A stretch of DNA of 64,000 bases, taken from Spirometra erinaceieuropaei. Taxonomy: Eukaryota > Platyhelminthes > Cestoda > Diphyllobothriidea > Diphyllobothriidae. The notes below the pieces were generated by a model that saw only the letters and a program-made list of their open reading frames with translations, was not told where the DNA came from and did not search any database. Made by a program: the position numbers and the translations under genes. Position 1 is the first letter of the stretch. Every line of letters begins with the position of its first letter. Below are positions 21,400 to 31,903 of the stretch, piece by piece. The DNA lies in NCBI GenBank assembly GCA_902702965.1, contig CACRXP010000012.1, forward strand, positions 585,750 to 649,749. The letters run 5' to 3'.

Positions 21400-22357
21400 A
21401 GTGCGTACTTCAGTCATGCTGTGAAGTTATGGAAAAGGAGCAGGCCACAGGAATCGAAGGAAAAACGTCGCCTAGGGCCAAATAGAGAAAACTGCGTGTA
21501 TGGTTGGGTTTGTCGGCGAATCTCAAGAAAGCAAGGCCTGGAGGTGTTTTTAACTATGACTTTTTGGTAATATGCCAGGAGTACAAATCTAAGCAGCTCA
21601 ACAAGCAGTGTAGAAATTATCGACTCAGCCTTTAGTAGGTCCTGTTCCCAAGGTACGGTGGACAATTCGAGACGATATGAAGGATTTGTAGGCTGTGTTG
21701 GTTACGCTCAGATTGCCAGCAATTGCAGAAAAGTGTCCTAGTCGTACGATGAGGGCAACGATAACAGCAAAGTTGAGGGTAGTAGGCAACAATGCGTTTG
21801 AAAATCCAATTTCTGATGCCGGACCAACTGTTTCCAGTGAGGAACTCGATTGAAAATGCCCTTCTTGCTCCTCAAAATTCAAACCGCGCGCGTATAATTC
21901 GCCCAGATGTTTGGAAGTGGCAGGGACAACGTTATCGTGTCGCCAAAAATTTTGTACACCTAACGCATTGCGCGCTATTTACGAAAAGGACACTTATAAT
22001 CTTCGGACTTAAACAGATGCCAGTTAATTAACCGCACATTATAACGGCTAATGGAGCCGAAACTGGACCTAGCCTCCTATTTTCCCAACTTTTTGTGCAC
22101 CAAGTCTTTTGTTAGCTAAAACCCATAGACTCTTAAGTTGTCTGAAACTCATTAAATCAATTCAGTATATTTTAGCACAGTAAAGGGTAGTAGGCAATGT
22201 CTTTGAAGGCCACATTGAATGCGTTACGTGCAACATTCAATTTCGTATAAACAGGCCACCAAAGTGTCGCAGATAACATGCGATTTTATAGAATAATATT
22301 TTAAAAGTGTGGGACTGCAGCCCGCAATTGTTGGGGATAATGTCAAATACGAAAAAC
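21400..22357. other. No gene recognised
   Basis: Upstream of the LINE ORF1; it may include the LINE 5' UTR. Only short frames occur, and no repeat shared with other parts of the window was noticed. Confidence 0.35.
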
Positions 22358-22416
22358 ATAGATGCTTTGGCAGATTTTAAATAATTCATATCGATCCAAC
22401 TGTGAGAAGCTCAACG

Positions 22417-22497
22417 CCTCGGTGGGATTCGAACCCACGCAGTAGGGGGAAAGCTTTAGTACAGCCAACGCTCTAACCACTTGAGCTACGAGGCCCC
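22417..22497 (-). repeat. tRNA-like SINE head 1
   Basis: The reverse complement begins GGCCTCGTAGCTCAAGTGGT and ends GTGGGTTCGAATCCCACCGA plus GGCG. The acceptor, D and T arms fold. The anticodon arm has only a 4-bp perfect stem and a long variable region, so it is class-II-like. It is more likely a SINE promoter than a working tRNA because the same tail follows each copy. Confidence 0.6.
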
Positions 22498-22698
22498 GCC
22501 GGACGACGCGAGTTTGATCACATTTAGGTCAAGTTTTCCGCATGGAATCTACCAAATCTGATACAGTAAGTTGACTGTCCAAGCAGGATTTCCTAAGTAG
22601 TTGATCTAGAATCCACCAAATGACTACCAGGCTCACGTAATTCATAGATGTTTTGAGAGATTTTGAATAAGTCATATTGACCCAACTGTGAAAAACTC

Positions 22699-22780
22699 GG
22701 CGCCTCGGTGGGATTCGAACCCACACAGTAGGTGGAAGGCTTTAGTACAGCCAACGCTCTAACCACATGAGCTACGTGAG
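22699..22780 (-). repeat. tRNA-like SINE head 2
   Basis: Same structure as head 1. Its 5' end is truncated at the inversion junction (GAGCTACGTGAGCC). Confidence 0.6.
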
Positions 22781-22933
22781 CCTGGAAGTAATCTGGTGGA
22801 TTATAGAAGAATTACTTAGGAAATCCTGCCTGAGCAGTCAACTTACTGTATCAGATTTGTGGATTCCAGACGTTGCAGTAGGTTGGGCGGGTAACTTGAC
22901 CCAAATGTGGTTAAACTCGAGTTGTCCGGCAGG

Positions 22934-23017
22934 GCCTCGTAGCTCAAGTGGTTAGAGCGTTGGTTGTACTTAAGCCTTCCCCTTCCTGCGTGGATTCAAA
23001 TCCCACCTAGGCGTCGA
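22934..23017 (+). repeat. tRNA-like SINE head 3
   Basis: Plus-strand copy, GGGCCTCGTAGCTCAAGTGG, with a slightly mutated T arm (GTGGATTCAAATCCCAC), followed by the standard tail GTCGAGTTTTTCACACTTGG. Confidence 0.6.
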
Positions 23018-23044
23018 GTTTTTCACACTTGGGTTAATAAGAAT

Positions 23045-24760
23045 TACGAAATAGTAGTCAGTCGAATTAGCAGCAGGTATGTGCAACGCACCGGTGTGTT
23101 GTAACATAGATTTTTCGCCCAGTTGGACGGTGTTTTTAAAGGAAATATGTATCCCGTTTTTGTTAAAACGTCCCTGTTGAGCCTGCCATTACTATTTCCT
23201 CCGGAATTCCATTGCGGCCACAAACAACTCGTCGTTAAGACGAGTACGCGCGCACATCTAGGTGGGATCAGCCTCCCGACGTTTGACTGAGTTCCCACGC
23301 TTGTGTGTCGTTGTGACCAACGCGAACAAGTAATCGAAGCACAGGCCACAGTCCCGATTGCTGACAGTCCCGTAGGCATTGATGAGGTCGCCCTGCATCT
23401 GCCTGTGCTCAAGAGGAAATGGTTTATGCGCATCAAGTCACCATTTGTAAGGTTAAGTCTTGAGGCCCTTAACGAAATCGGTCGCCCTTCTTTGAAAACT
23501 TTCCAGCAACTTATGACTTTTTGGCCATGGACATCACGCCTAAGTTCCATTCTTTAATGATGAACCTCCGTATACTCTTCCAGATATTTTCATATCTATA
23601 TCAATGAACGTTCATTAGCTGGCAAGATGAACACCCGTTGCCTTTTTTCTCGCCCTTGCGCATTGAAAAGAGGGTTACAGAGAAGACTGAATGGTTATTA
23701 CGAGGCTTCTTCTGTCAAGGAGGCATTGACGATCATTTCCATTTGGGCTCTCCTTCGTTTTAAATAGAAGTGTGACACGTTTCTCAAAAGGAGTACCCGT
23801 TCATATTTACCCATTTTGGCTAAAAGACAAATGCCTGCTTTCCGCATGCAATTATGTACACAGCCTGTCTTTCAAATGTTCAGTTATCGGCGGTTTTTCT
23901 CGGACTGGACTAAAGTGAACTTAAACTTAAGAAGCCATCTATCGGACTGTTCCCATAGGCCGTTAAATACTTCTTAAAGGTCCAGTTTATAACTATTTAA
24001 TTTGATTGCCTGCCATATATTGATGTCATCTGCTAACATGACTACATAGCATTCACATCCATTCATGAAGTCATTGCCCTAAGTTAAAACAGTATTGACC
24101 ATAGCACAGAGCCCCAAAGTACCCCACGTACAACTGGCACTGATGCTGACTCTGTGTTTCCAATGCGAACAGCCGATCAAGAAGCCATCTGCCAAGTTTA
24201 GTAGGTTCTCCCCTATTCCGGACTCCAGAAACTCGTGGAGTAAGCGGCGAGGTGGAACACACTCAAGGACTTCTTTGAAGTCAATGTAGATGACGCTGGC
24301 ACTTGTGTCTTCATCGAACTAGTGGTCCATTGATTCGTTGAGCAAAGCATGCTGGTCAAACAAGAATGGATTCGTCAGATGCCGTATTGATCTCCTTGGA
24401 AGAAATCCCTGTCTTCGATAAACTTAGTAGTGGATTTTCTGATGATCCCCCTAGCCACTTTGTAACAAATCATGCTAGGCTTACTGTCCGGTAGTTGTTA
24501 GCACTTGTTCTGGTCCAACCTTCTGAATGGGATATATGTTCGTCATCTTTTAATCGGAAGGGACAATTCCTCGGTCAAAGGACAACTGAGAAATATGTGA
24601 AACCGGTCGGAAGTGCCCGTAAGCAAGCTTCTTTAGAAATTTTGGCGGCATTTTGTCCGGACTTGGGAACTTACGTTCTCGAAACAGAAGAAGTTCCTTC
24701 CCCACATCCTTTCCCATGAAATCTATGCTTTCCATTATTGCACCGTTTGTTCCAATGTAA
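23045..24760 (-). pseudogene. Degenerate LINE reverse transcriptase
   Basis: Recognisable on the minus strand: a block like SPDKMPPKFLKKLA (24.6 kb) matching SPGPDEIPAKILKELA of the intact LINE, GTLGLCAMV matching the GVPQGSVLG region (24.10-24.13 kb), and LADDINIW (catalytic ADD at 24025-24033). Frames shift repeatedly. Confidence 0.6.
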
Positions 24761-25199
24761 ATGTCAACCTGGTTGAACTTCGTTTTATCTGGGGAACGAA
24801 TGCGACTAAGCGGCTTAAGTATTCAGCCTTACAATTCTCTTCGATAATGTCCTAATTGTATCTCCTTTCAGCACTGTGATTTTCTTCTTTCTTCTTAAAC
24901 GGCAGTTGATGTAGCTGACGAGAACTTTGGATTATTGACAGCTCGTTCTATAATCCGTGTTTGATACTCCTTTCGCGACCTAAGGATATTCGACCTTATG
25001 TCGTTTTGCTTTGTGCGAATTTATCCGTAGTCCCAAGGTTGTATGGATGCTACGTACCTTCCCAAAAGCTTAAATTGACATCCGGACATCCAATTAGAAT
25101 GAACCAGCAGTTAATTACTATAATAACCTTTTCATATCAGCAAAATTTCCTCGCCAGAAATTCAGTCGAAACTCAGCTGTCCCAATTGATGGCTGAGTG

Positions 25200-25440
25200 A
25201 GCAGTATTTTCGAAACAGCACGGCATGGTCAGGCGGTAATTTTGACCTAAGTTACTCGGCATTAGTTAGGTCTTTTGTAAGGACGAGGTCCAGATGATTT
25301 GGCCTTTGAGTCCCTCTGGTACTTGTTGGACACGAGAATTTCTTTACGAGAAAGAGATTATTCGCCAGTTCGAAGAGTCCAGGTTGATCAGGTTGAAAAT
25401 TCGCCTCAAACCTCTTAAAAAGACGTTTGAACTTTTTTAC
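25200..25440 (-). pseudogene. Degenerate LINE endonuclease, C-terminal part
   Basis: The minus strand gives LFELANNLFLVKKF, then PNHLDLVLTKDLTNAE and LPPDHAVLF, aligning with LFLTQHV, ANCLDLVLTKSQDS and LGKSDHVVL of the intact element. The D-H pair is retained. Confidence 0.6.
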
Positions 25441-25485
25441 TCAATAATGGTGATCGGACAAATGACTCTAGAACATTGTGCAAAA

Positions 25486-25563
25486 TACCCACTCCAGACC
25501 GCAATCGAACACTAGGAGTCGATCGGCACGACGGATAACGTTACCATTAGACCAGTGATACGC
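25486..25563 (-). repeat. tRNA-like sequence
   Basis: On the minus strand CACTGGTCTAATGGTAACG fits an A box and GTGTTCGATTGCGG fits a B box at tRNA spacing, but arms pair poorly. Probably a SINE head or tRNA pseudogene. Confidence 0.4.
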
Positions 25564-26720
25564 GGAGGCTTAGTTAAATAAATGATGGACCATGTAAAAA
25601 CAATATTAATGCCTGCAGTGTGTGGTGCCCTGCTATCAGATTTATGCCCGTCAAGCGGACAAAAAGTTTAATGAGTCTGATGGATGTCTCATACGACGAC
25701 GGAACCTGTACGTCATGTTTCAGACTTATTTGACAACTTTCGAAGATGCAGTAGGAGTTTAGAGGTCCAGAATGGAGGAAAAGAAGTTATAAATCTTACT
25801 TATCACTTATATAAATAAAGAAACGTCTCAGGAGGACACCACATACCTCTGTACGGTCCAAAGAAACGAAGGCCGCTTACATGCACACAGACAGGCGGAG
25901 AAAGTCTGCTAGGAGACCTGCGAGCGGCCGGCGGAAGCTTTAACTTACGCGGCGCAGAAGAGATATCGGAACGCCATGCGGATGAAAACCAATTCAAAAT
26001 ATCATATAGAGACTTCGGATGAGATCGAGGCTGGTTTTTTTGAAGAACAACTCAGCGAGACATAAAGAAGTACTGTCACCAAGAAGATGATTGAATAATT
26101 GACGGATTTGGGTTCAATCAGCCTAATACCCGCTTCATTCGAAGGGCTATAGTAAGTACTATTACTATCTCAGTTTTTTCGACCGGTTCTTACGTGTAGT
26201 CCTCTGAATATAATCAAAATTTTAAATGGGCCAAGGAAATCGGCATTTTCAAGTGGTCCAAGATACCGCTGTCGCTAAAATCGTTGCCTTTCCGTTGAAG
26301 AAGTAAGGCGCGTCCTCAGTCAAATTAAGCCAGACAAATCTCCTGGATCCGATGGGATTCCTGGACTGATGTCTAAGCAATTATCAAAGGAGTTGTAACA
26401 GCTTCTTCCGACTCTCTCTGAGCCGCCAAGGAGAACAGAAGGACTACCCCGTAATGAAAAACAACCAATCCCGTTTTCTTATGTAAGGGATTTAGTAGAA
26501 TAGCAGCCAGCAACTTCAGGCCTATTACCTTGACTCGCCTCTCGTGAAAACGATGGAATTTCCAGTAAATAGTGCTGAACAGCAGTTTTGTGAAAAAGAT
26601 AACACCCTACAGAATTTTCAGCATGGCTTGCGGAAAAAACGTTTCTGCCTCTCAAATCTGCTAACTTGTCTGGAGTTCTGGACCTGGGCTTTAGATGATC
26701 GAGGCCGATGTCGTGTTGTG

Positions 26721-27811
26721 ACGGACCTAGAATTGCGCAGATTTGTTTGAATGGCATGAGCCCTTTTGGCGCGAATCTAGGGTGTACTCGATGTAACCGT
26801 TTGTTGGTGAAAATAGCCGACGCCCTTCCCGCTATTACTCCGACCCCCTCCCTCCAACACATCGCAACTTTTTCTCTCCTTACTCCGGTACCTCCCACGG
26901 CCCTCTTCTGCAGTCACTCACTGCGCTGCTACCCCCACCGGTTGCCTAGCAGACATATTGACACCACCTTTCCATCCAGGCGGATTATCATACCTGCTGC
27001 GGCTCTCATCTATCTGTGAGTTATTTATCATTCTCCGATGCATCTTATTCCTGGTTTCTAGTGCATATATTTCACACTGTTTAACTTTTCCATTCTTTTT
27101 GCTTGAATGAGAATGATGATCCGTTTAACAGCTCTCCAGCTCGGTGTTAGCTAAGATTCATTCCCAGTGCTTCGTTGCCTCGATATGTGCTATCCTTGAC
27201 GTCTTCGGTCGCTACATCGGCAACAGCGGTTGGCTGGAGAGGAGTACACACCATCCCCCTATATGGAACAGTTCCATCAGCACTTAGGATATTGCTGAAA
27301 CTCGGGTGGAGGTTATTTAACGGAGCAGGAATGGCATTGGGTTGTTTGAATGGTGATATTGTCTGCCAGAGAAGGTGACTGGCATTTCTTCCCTCACAAC
27401 CGCTGACATTGCGTCCCCTGTTCTCACTGTCCGTTCGTTGCTTGTGTTCTCTATCGTCAGCACACGCCCAGACTTCTACCCTCAGTTGTCGACTGTTCTG
27501 CAATCCTCACTGGTTTCTAGCTGATATGATGTGGTAACTTCCCACTCCAAATGAACAATTTGTATAATAACTTGCCATCTCCTTGTATTTATAATTTTCC
27601 TCATGTTCTATTCTATCCGTTTGTTAACCGTAACACAGACTTCATACGCCATGAACCCTTTTCTTATTATATCCCTATATGCATGTCCGATGTGGTGTTT
27701 AAGGACTCTGTCCAGTGTTACACAACCGGAAATTTGCCCTAGGTGATCTTTTCGACCGTGTGTGTGTGTATGCTAGCCTTGACGTCTTCGGCCAATACAG
27801 TGTACACTCGA
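26721..27811 (+). repeat. Repeat family B insertion inside LINE RT
   Basis: Separates the RT codons for DDRGRCRVV and TLDFHKVFD, which are adjacent in the intact LINE. Positions 26806-27250 match repeat B at 2690-3100 in block order. A block like CCTTGACGTCTTCGG occurs at both 27195 and 27779. Confidence 0.5.
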
Positions 27812-27912
27812 TTTCCATAAAGTATTTGATACTGTCCCGCGCAGACAACTTCTGCATAAACTGAGCGTCCTCGACACCCGGGAGATCTTCTGAGAGGATG
27901 CGTCAGACGACA

Positions 27913-28195
27913 GTTCGACAGTCATTGCCGACGATGCCCACCGTGTGCTCCACATCAAGGTGGGAGCAGGGACGGTGACTTGTGCGTGAATTAGTTTATA
28001 ATGATAGTAGACTCGCGCAGCATTTGCCGCACTCCATCCCCCTCCCCACCTTGACCCGTTGTCAAGACAGAATCAAGAAGACCGAAGGCGAATGTTACGG
28101 TCAAGCCCGCACCTTGACGCTCCACTCCATATCCCCTGGTATACACAGCAAATGACCAGGTTTTTAACCACCAACAACGATGAGGGCGGGAGCGG
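27913..28195 (+). repeat. GC-rich repeat family A
   Basis: Starts GACAGTCATTGCCGACGATG, includes GTAGACTCGCGCAGCATTTG and TCAAGACAGAATCAAGAAGA. It interrupts the plus-strand LINE between RT and C-terminus. Confidence 0.6.
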
Positions 28196-28520
28196 CAGGG
28201 GTCCCAGTGTGCGCCACAACTAACGGCAACTGGGTCTGCTACCGCGCCCCGAAATGTTGGCATTTGTTATGGTTTGCGAATCCAAATACGCCCGTCGAAA
28301 TCTGTTATTGCCCCCTGTTGGTCCGGCGCATCTACCAGGTGGCCCGTTTGAGGGGGACGGCTCGGTTCTCTGACTCCTACTCCTCATTCTTTACATTAGC
28401 GACAGCCTTCAGAAAACATCTGCGATAAAAATATCTTTGCTGTCGTTTCTAAGCCCTGGAATGTCATTAAGCGCCGAATGACCAAAAAGACCTCCGAAGT
28501 AATCTGCACCGACTGCAAAC

Positions 28521-28856
28521 GTGATCCAAGAAATGGCTCCTGGAGTTCAGTGTGCAAAAGTGTGCCATATTTCATCTGCGTCTAACTGCCATTCAAATGG
28601 CAACATGAAGGCAAATCACCTGAAAGACATAACTGTTCCCGCAGAATCTTCGAAGAAGGATCTCGGTATTTGGATTCAGCGCAACATGAAACCTGCACTG
28701 CAGTGCACCAAGGCTGAAAAAACGCCGTGGATATCCAGGCTGAACCTTCGATCTGAAGTTTTCGCGGAAAGGATAGCAGAGAAATGGCATGATCTCCCTA
28801 AATCAGCCGTGGAGGCAACGTCCCAGCAGCTCTTTAAGAAACGCTCGAATTATTAA
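28521..28856 (+). pseudogene. LINE C-terminal fragment
   Basis: The frame contains SKKDLGIWIQRNMKPALQCT, matching QKDFGVWITTSLRPSLQCS of the intact LINE, then AERIAEKWHDLPKSAVEA, matching NRVVAAWNALPEDVVMSG. About 100 residues between these blocks are deleted. The frame is uninterrupted to its stop. Confidence 0.6.
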
Positions 28857-29104
28857 ATATGTCCCCTTCTTTCCCTTGGCAGTCTGAATCTGAGCTAAAT
28901 ACCCCGTGAATCCCTGGCCAGGTTGCTTTTAAAACAGTGCTACTTAAATCATGCAAGTACCGTTTTAATAGCGACAATTTTCACTGTTCGTGTACAGCTG
29001 TATATAACGAAATGACATGAAACCAATAGGGTTTTCAAAGGGCTTACCTATTATCCTTACACAAATTAAAATAAACTAAATTACCCGAGCCGTTTATTGT
29101 CTAA

Positions 29105-29460
29105 TTGTTTAAATTACTTATCTGTGCGTTGAAATCTCCGGCTCTCAGGGCTTCTTGGTTTTGGGCCACTTCTTTAATCAACCCAAACATTGCCTCATCA
29201 ACCTCTGGGGGTTTGCATGAGCGGCCTGTATATGGTCAAGAAATTCATATTTGGTACTCCACGCCTATTGAGTTTAAATCGGACCGTTTCGTAGTCACGT
29301 GGGCAAGCAAGTCTGCATTCGCATACGATGATTTCTCTTTTAACGTTGATGGCTACTTCTCCACCTTCTTTGCGGTCAGCATTGCCGGAAGAGTTGGTAT
29401 CCACTGATAGCAATTTCGCCATCCAATATCTCCGCATGTAACCAAGTTTCTGTAAGGGGA
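29105..29460 (-). pseudogene. Degenerate LINE endonuclease, N-terminal part
   Basis: The minus frame gives RKEGGEVAINVK, then FLTIYRPLMQTP and, one frame over, ALRAGDFNAQI, aligning with GGGVLTYVKN, LTVYRPPRR and ILIMGDFNAPHI of the intact LINE. Upstream GTTACATGCGGAGATATTGG continues the TETWL region. It is missing its C-terminal half, found at 25200-25440. Confidence 0.6.
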
Positions 29461-30199
29461 AAAACGTTCGGATGCATATCAGATACCCGTACGCTTAATT
29501 AATCTGGTTTCTGGGTAAAGAACTACGCGCTTTTTTATAAAGGGAGGGGAGTTATGTCCGGGAAGATTTTCGTACGGTAGTTGTATAGGGATTGTAAAAT
29601 ATTTCATGTGCCATATCCAGTCCACTGTCTCCGTTCGAATTTTTTGCAATCTGCTCGAACTGAATGTCAATGTGTTTATCGCCATTTGCGCCGAATTACT
29701 CTGCAGCAACGAACGCTGCTTGATTGTAGTCTCACTGCACATCACACGCAGCGTCGTGGACTTCCTCCGGAGAAATTACCCCGGATTCTGAGGCTGCTTT
29801 CGCCCAGCCTAGGTCTCCTGACGACTTCTGTCTTGAGCATTGTTCCATCCTCCCGCTCCGCAGGTGAAAAATCCCGCTGGAAAAACCGTTAGGTGAGCGG
29901 TTCGGAGTAGGATTTTCCTGCTCAACCGTAGCTGAGCCTATTCCTCGTTCTTGAAAGGAAGCTTAAGTGGTCTTGGTTGGCCTGACCCATCCTTTGAGCC
30001 TTTTATTCGGACCATTCAAAAGGGCATTTAGAGCGGTGACTGTCTCACTCCCCCTTTAAAAAGGACTTACGATATTTTGGAATAATTCCTACGTCATCGT
30101 GTATTCTTACCTTTGGGGTGTCGGAAGTAGATTCAGTCATGTCATTGATATCTATGTATTTACTGCGATCGTCTTGAGGACCCTGTGGTTTTTTATTTT

Positions 30200-30720
30200 C
30201 AGAAATTACATCATAGTTATCCTAGCTGTCGCTGCTTTCTGATTCAAGGGGGTATAGGGCGGGAAAGTCAACGCATGTGCCTGCGCTTACCGAGACTTCT
30301 CGGTCGTTGCTTGCGCTGTGCTCAAACTCCGTCCCTTCATACCAGCACTCTGGCTTGCGGTGATTTTTTGGGATTTCCCGAGATAATTCTTCGTTTTCTG
30401 ACCTCTTATAGTCGCCCGGTTTTTGCACTGGAGGCTGGTTAGCGGTTTTGCCACTCCCTGTAGACGCATCATCATCCTTCTCATTGGTTGTTTTAGCTGA
30501 GAAAGCGGTGTTTGTTTACGTCCTTTTTTCTTCCGAAATGTCTGTTGCCTCCGAGTTCGAATATCTCCCTTTTGATTCCTCCTCTTAATTCCTTCGTCTA
30601 TAAACACTCTTTCCCATTTGGTTGCAAGCATCTTATCCTTTGGGATATCATACTTGGCGATAGTAAATCGCTATCCCTCCTTAGTATTTAAAACAAACTT
30701 CACTTTTATCATGACACCAG
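30200..30720 (-). pseudogene. Possible LINE ORF1 remnant
   Basis: A lysine/arginine-rich frame (30287-30631, minus) preceded by KVKFVLNTKEG and YDIPKDKMLATKWERV, which could correspond to the ORF1 RPLKVVL and YSPAERLKRRQLVL blocks. The similarity is weak and rests mostly on position upstream of the endonuclease. Confidence 0.35.
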
Positions 30721-30814
30721 TTAGAGTATCGCTAAACTTTCCTTATCCTCTTCGATCGACTTTCTTCATTTGTTGTGAAGTTAGGGATAGTGGGCAGTGG
30801 CCTTCCGCGCGTTA

Positions 30815-31576
30815 GATTAGGACACAAGGGTAGATGTCGTTTTCATCGACTTCAAGGAAGCCTTCCAATAGTATTCATCGTAGTCGGTTTCTCTACAAGG
30901 CCCAAGAGCGTGGGATAAGGAGGAACCTACGAAGCTGGGTGGGGGACTTCTTGATTAGCCGATTGCAGTCTGTACGCAGTGGCAGTGCAAAGGGAGTACA
31001 TCAGGGTTTTGTTCTTGGGTCATTAAAGGCTTTATTTGATGTCAATACAAGAGTGGACTCGACTGTCCGGGATTCATTTTTTCAGATGAAGTGAAAATAC
31101 TGCAAAGGACCAAATGCAATAATGGTGGACGGACTCTGTAGAAAGGATTTACTCGACTACAGTCCGAAAAGAAGAAGGCGAACTCAACGTGCAACTTCCC
31201 CGACGGAAGACGCCTGTCAAACGTGATAGGACAAAAGGATATCGGAATCACGACATTTTTAGTCCCTGAAACGCTCCCCGTAATCTCTCAGGACGGTCAA
31301 AATGGCGACTAGTGTTCTCTTATCGATTAAAAATTTTTATAAATAAGGAGTTTTCTATAAAAGTATACAAAACCTTTCTCCGTTCAAATCTGGAATGTGG
31401 GATTCTGGTCTAGGATCCCTTGGCGAAAATGGTTTTTGAGTTGCTGGAAATGACTCGAAGCAAGACGACGGAATTCATGGATGACCTTAAGTCCGTATCA
31501 TGCAAATGTGAACTTAATGCTTTTAACTTATTTCCCACTGAGTGAGGACATGTCGGAGGAGATCCGAGGAGACCTA
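30815..31576 (+). pseudogene. Plus-strand LINE RT and C-terminal remnant
   Basis: VDVVFIDFKEAF, then RNLRSWVGDFLISRLQSVRS and GVHQGFVLGSL correspond to the IDFKKVF, LLMWIRSF and GVPQGSVLG blocks of the intact LINE. Downstream, weak C-terminal similarity continues to 31576, where a foldback element begins. Confidence 0.6.
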
Positions 31577-31903
31577 CAGTGCGTGACCCGTCTCATGAAA
31601 TGTTGGCCAAAATTCTAAAATGCGTTTTCGACTAGGAAAGATGAATAAGATGGCGTTGTAATAATAATTGTCATGTGGCATAATACCATAGTATTTCAGA
31701 CTCGCCAGGATGTCGGATTTTGAATGCACTTCTTTCTGAACTCCCGCAGAAACCGTACTCGGTAAAAAATGATTACTGAAGTAGCATGCATCTTTCGCAT
31801 GGACCTTGGATGGTCGTAAAAATTCGAATATATTTTATAGAAAACATGCATAAAATATGCTTTCTTTTACTTGTCTGGTGGCAAACCACACTGTCTTTAT
31901 ATT
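31577..31903. repeat. Foldback element subfamily B, left arm only
   Basis: Starts CAGTGCGTGACCCGTCTCAT after TA and proceeds collinearly with the 4787 copy for about 325 bp, then breaks off into repeat A sequence. Confidence 0.65.

Larger units (their letters stand above)
16896..21400 (-). mobile_element. CR1-like non-LTR retrotransposon, near full length, inactive
   Basis: A minus-strand LINE with ORF1, an AP-type endonuclease, a reverse transcriptase and a 3' UTR that ends in tandem TGATAC-type hexamers at 16896-16918. Terminal short-tandem tails of this kind are typical of CR1-clade elements. The 5' end is not defined. The damage is limited: one frameshift in ORF1, one between endonuclease and RT, and three nonsense codons in RT. 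This makes it the youngest LINE in the window. Confidence 0.85.
22358..23045. repeat. Cluster of tRNA-derived SINE units in both orientations
   Basis: Two minus-strand tRNA-like heads (22417-22497 and 22699-22780) are joined head to tail by a tail of about 200 bp. At about 22770-22785 the orientation flips, and a plus-strand tail leads to a plus-strand head at 22934-23017. Heads show a perfect T arm, a paired D arm (GCTC/GAGC) and a 6-bp acceptor (GCCTCG/CGAGGC), with a long variable region. Confidence 0.75.
26040..29085 (+). mobile_element. Plus-strand CR1-like LINE remnant inside the older LINE
   Basis: RT pieces at 26297-26400 (PDKSPGSDGIPGLM), 26610-26720 (QHGLRKKRFCLSNLL) and 27812-27890 (LDFHKVFDTVPRRQLL) and a C-terminus at 28640-28855 occur in collinear order. 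The 3' UTR shares an ACCAATAGGGTTTTCAAAGG block with the intact LINE and ends near 29085. The 5' boundary is uncertain. Confidence 0.6.
23045..30720 (-). mobile_element. Old minus-strand CR1-like LINE, split by about 3.7 kb
   Basis: RT-like sequence at 23045-24760, an endonuclease C-terminal part at about 25200-25440, the endonuclease N-terminal part at 29105-29460 and ORF1-like sequence at 30200-30720 lie in the order expected of one minus-strand LINE. The interval 25445-29100 interrupts it. All parts are riddled with stops and frameshifts. Confidence 0.6.

Noticed and set aside
22417..23017. Three functional tRNA genes
   Set aside because: Each is followed by the same SINE tail, and the anticodon arms are irregular, so they are read as SINE promoters.
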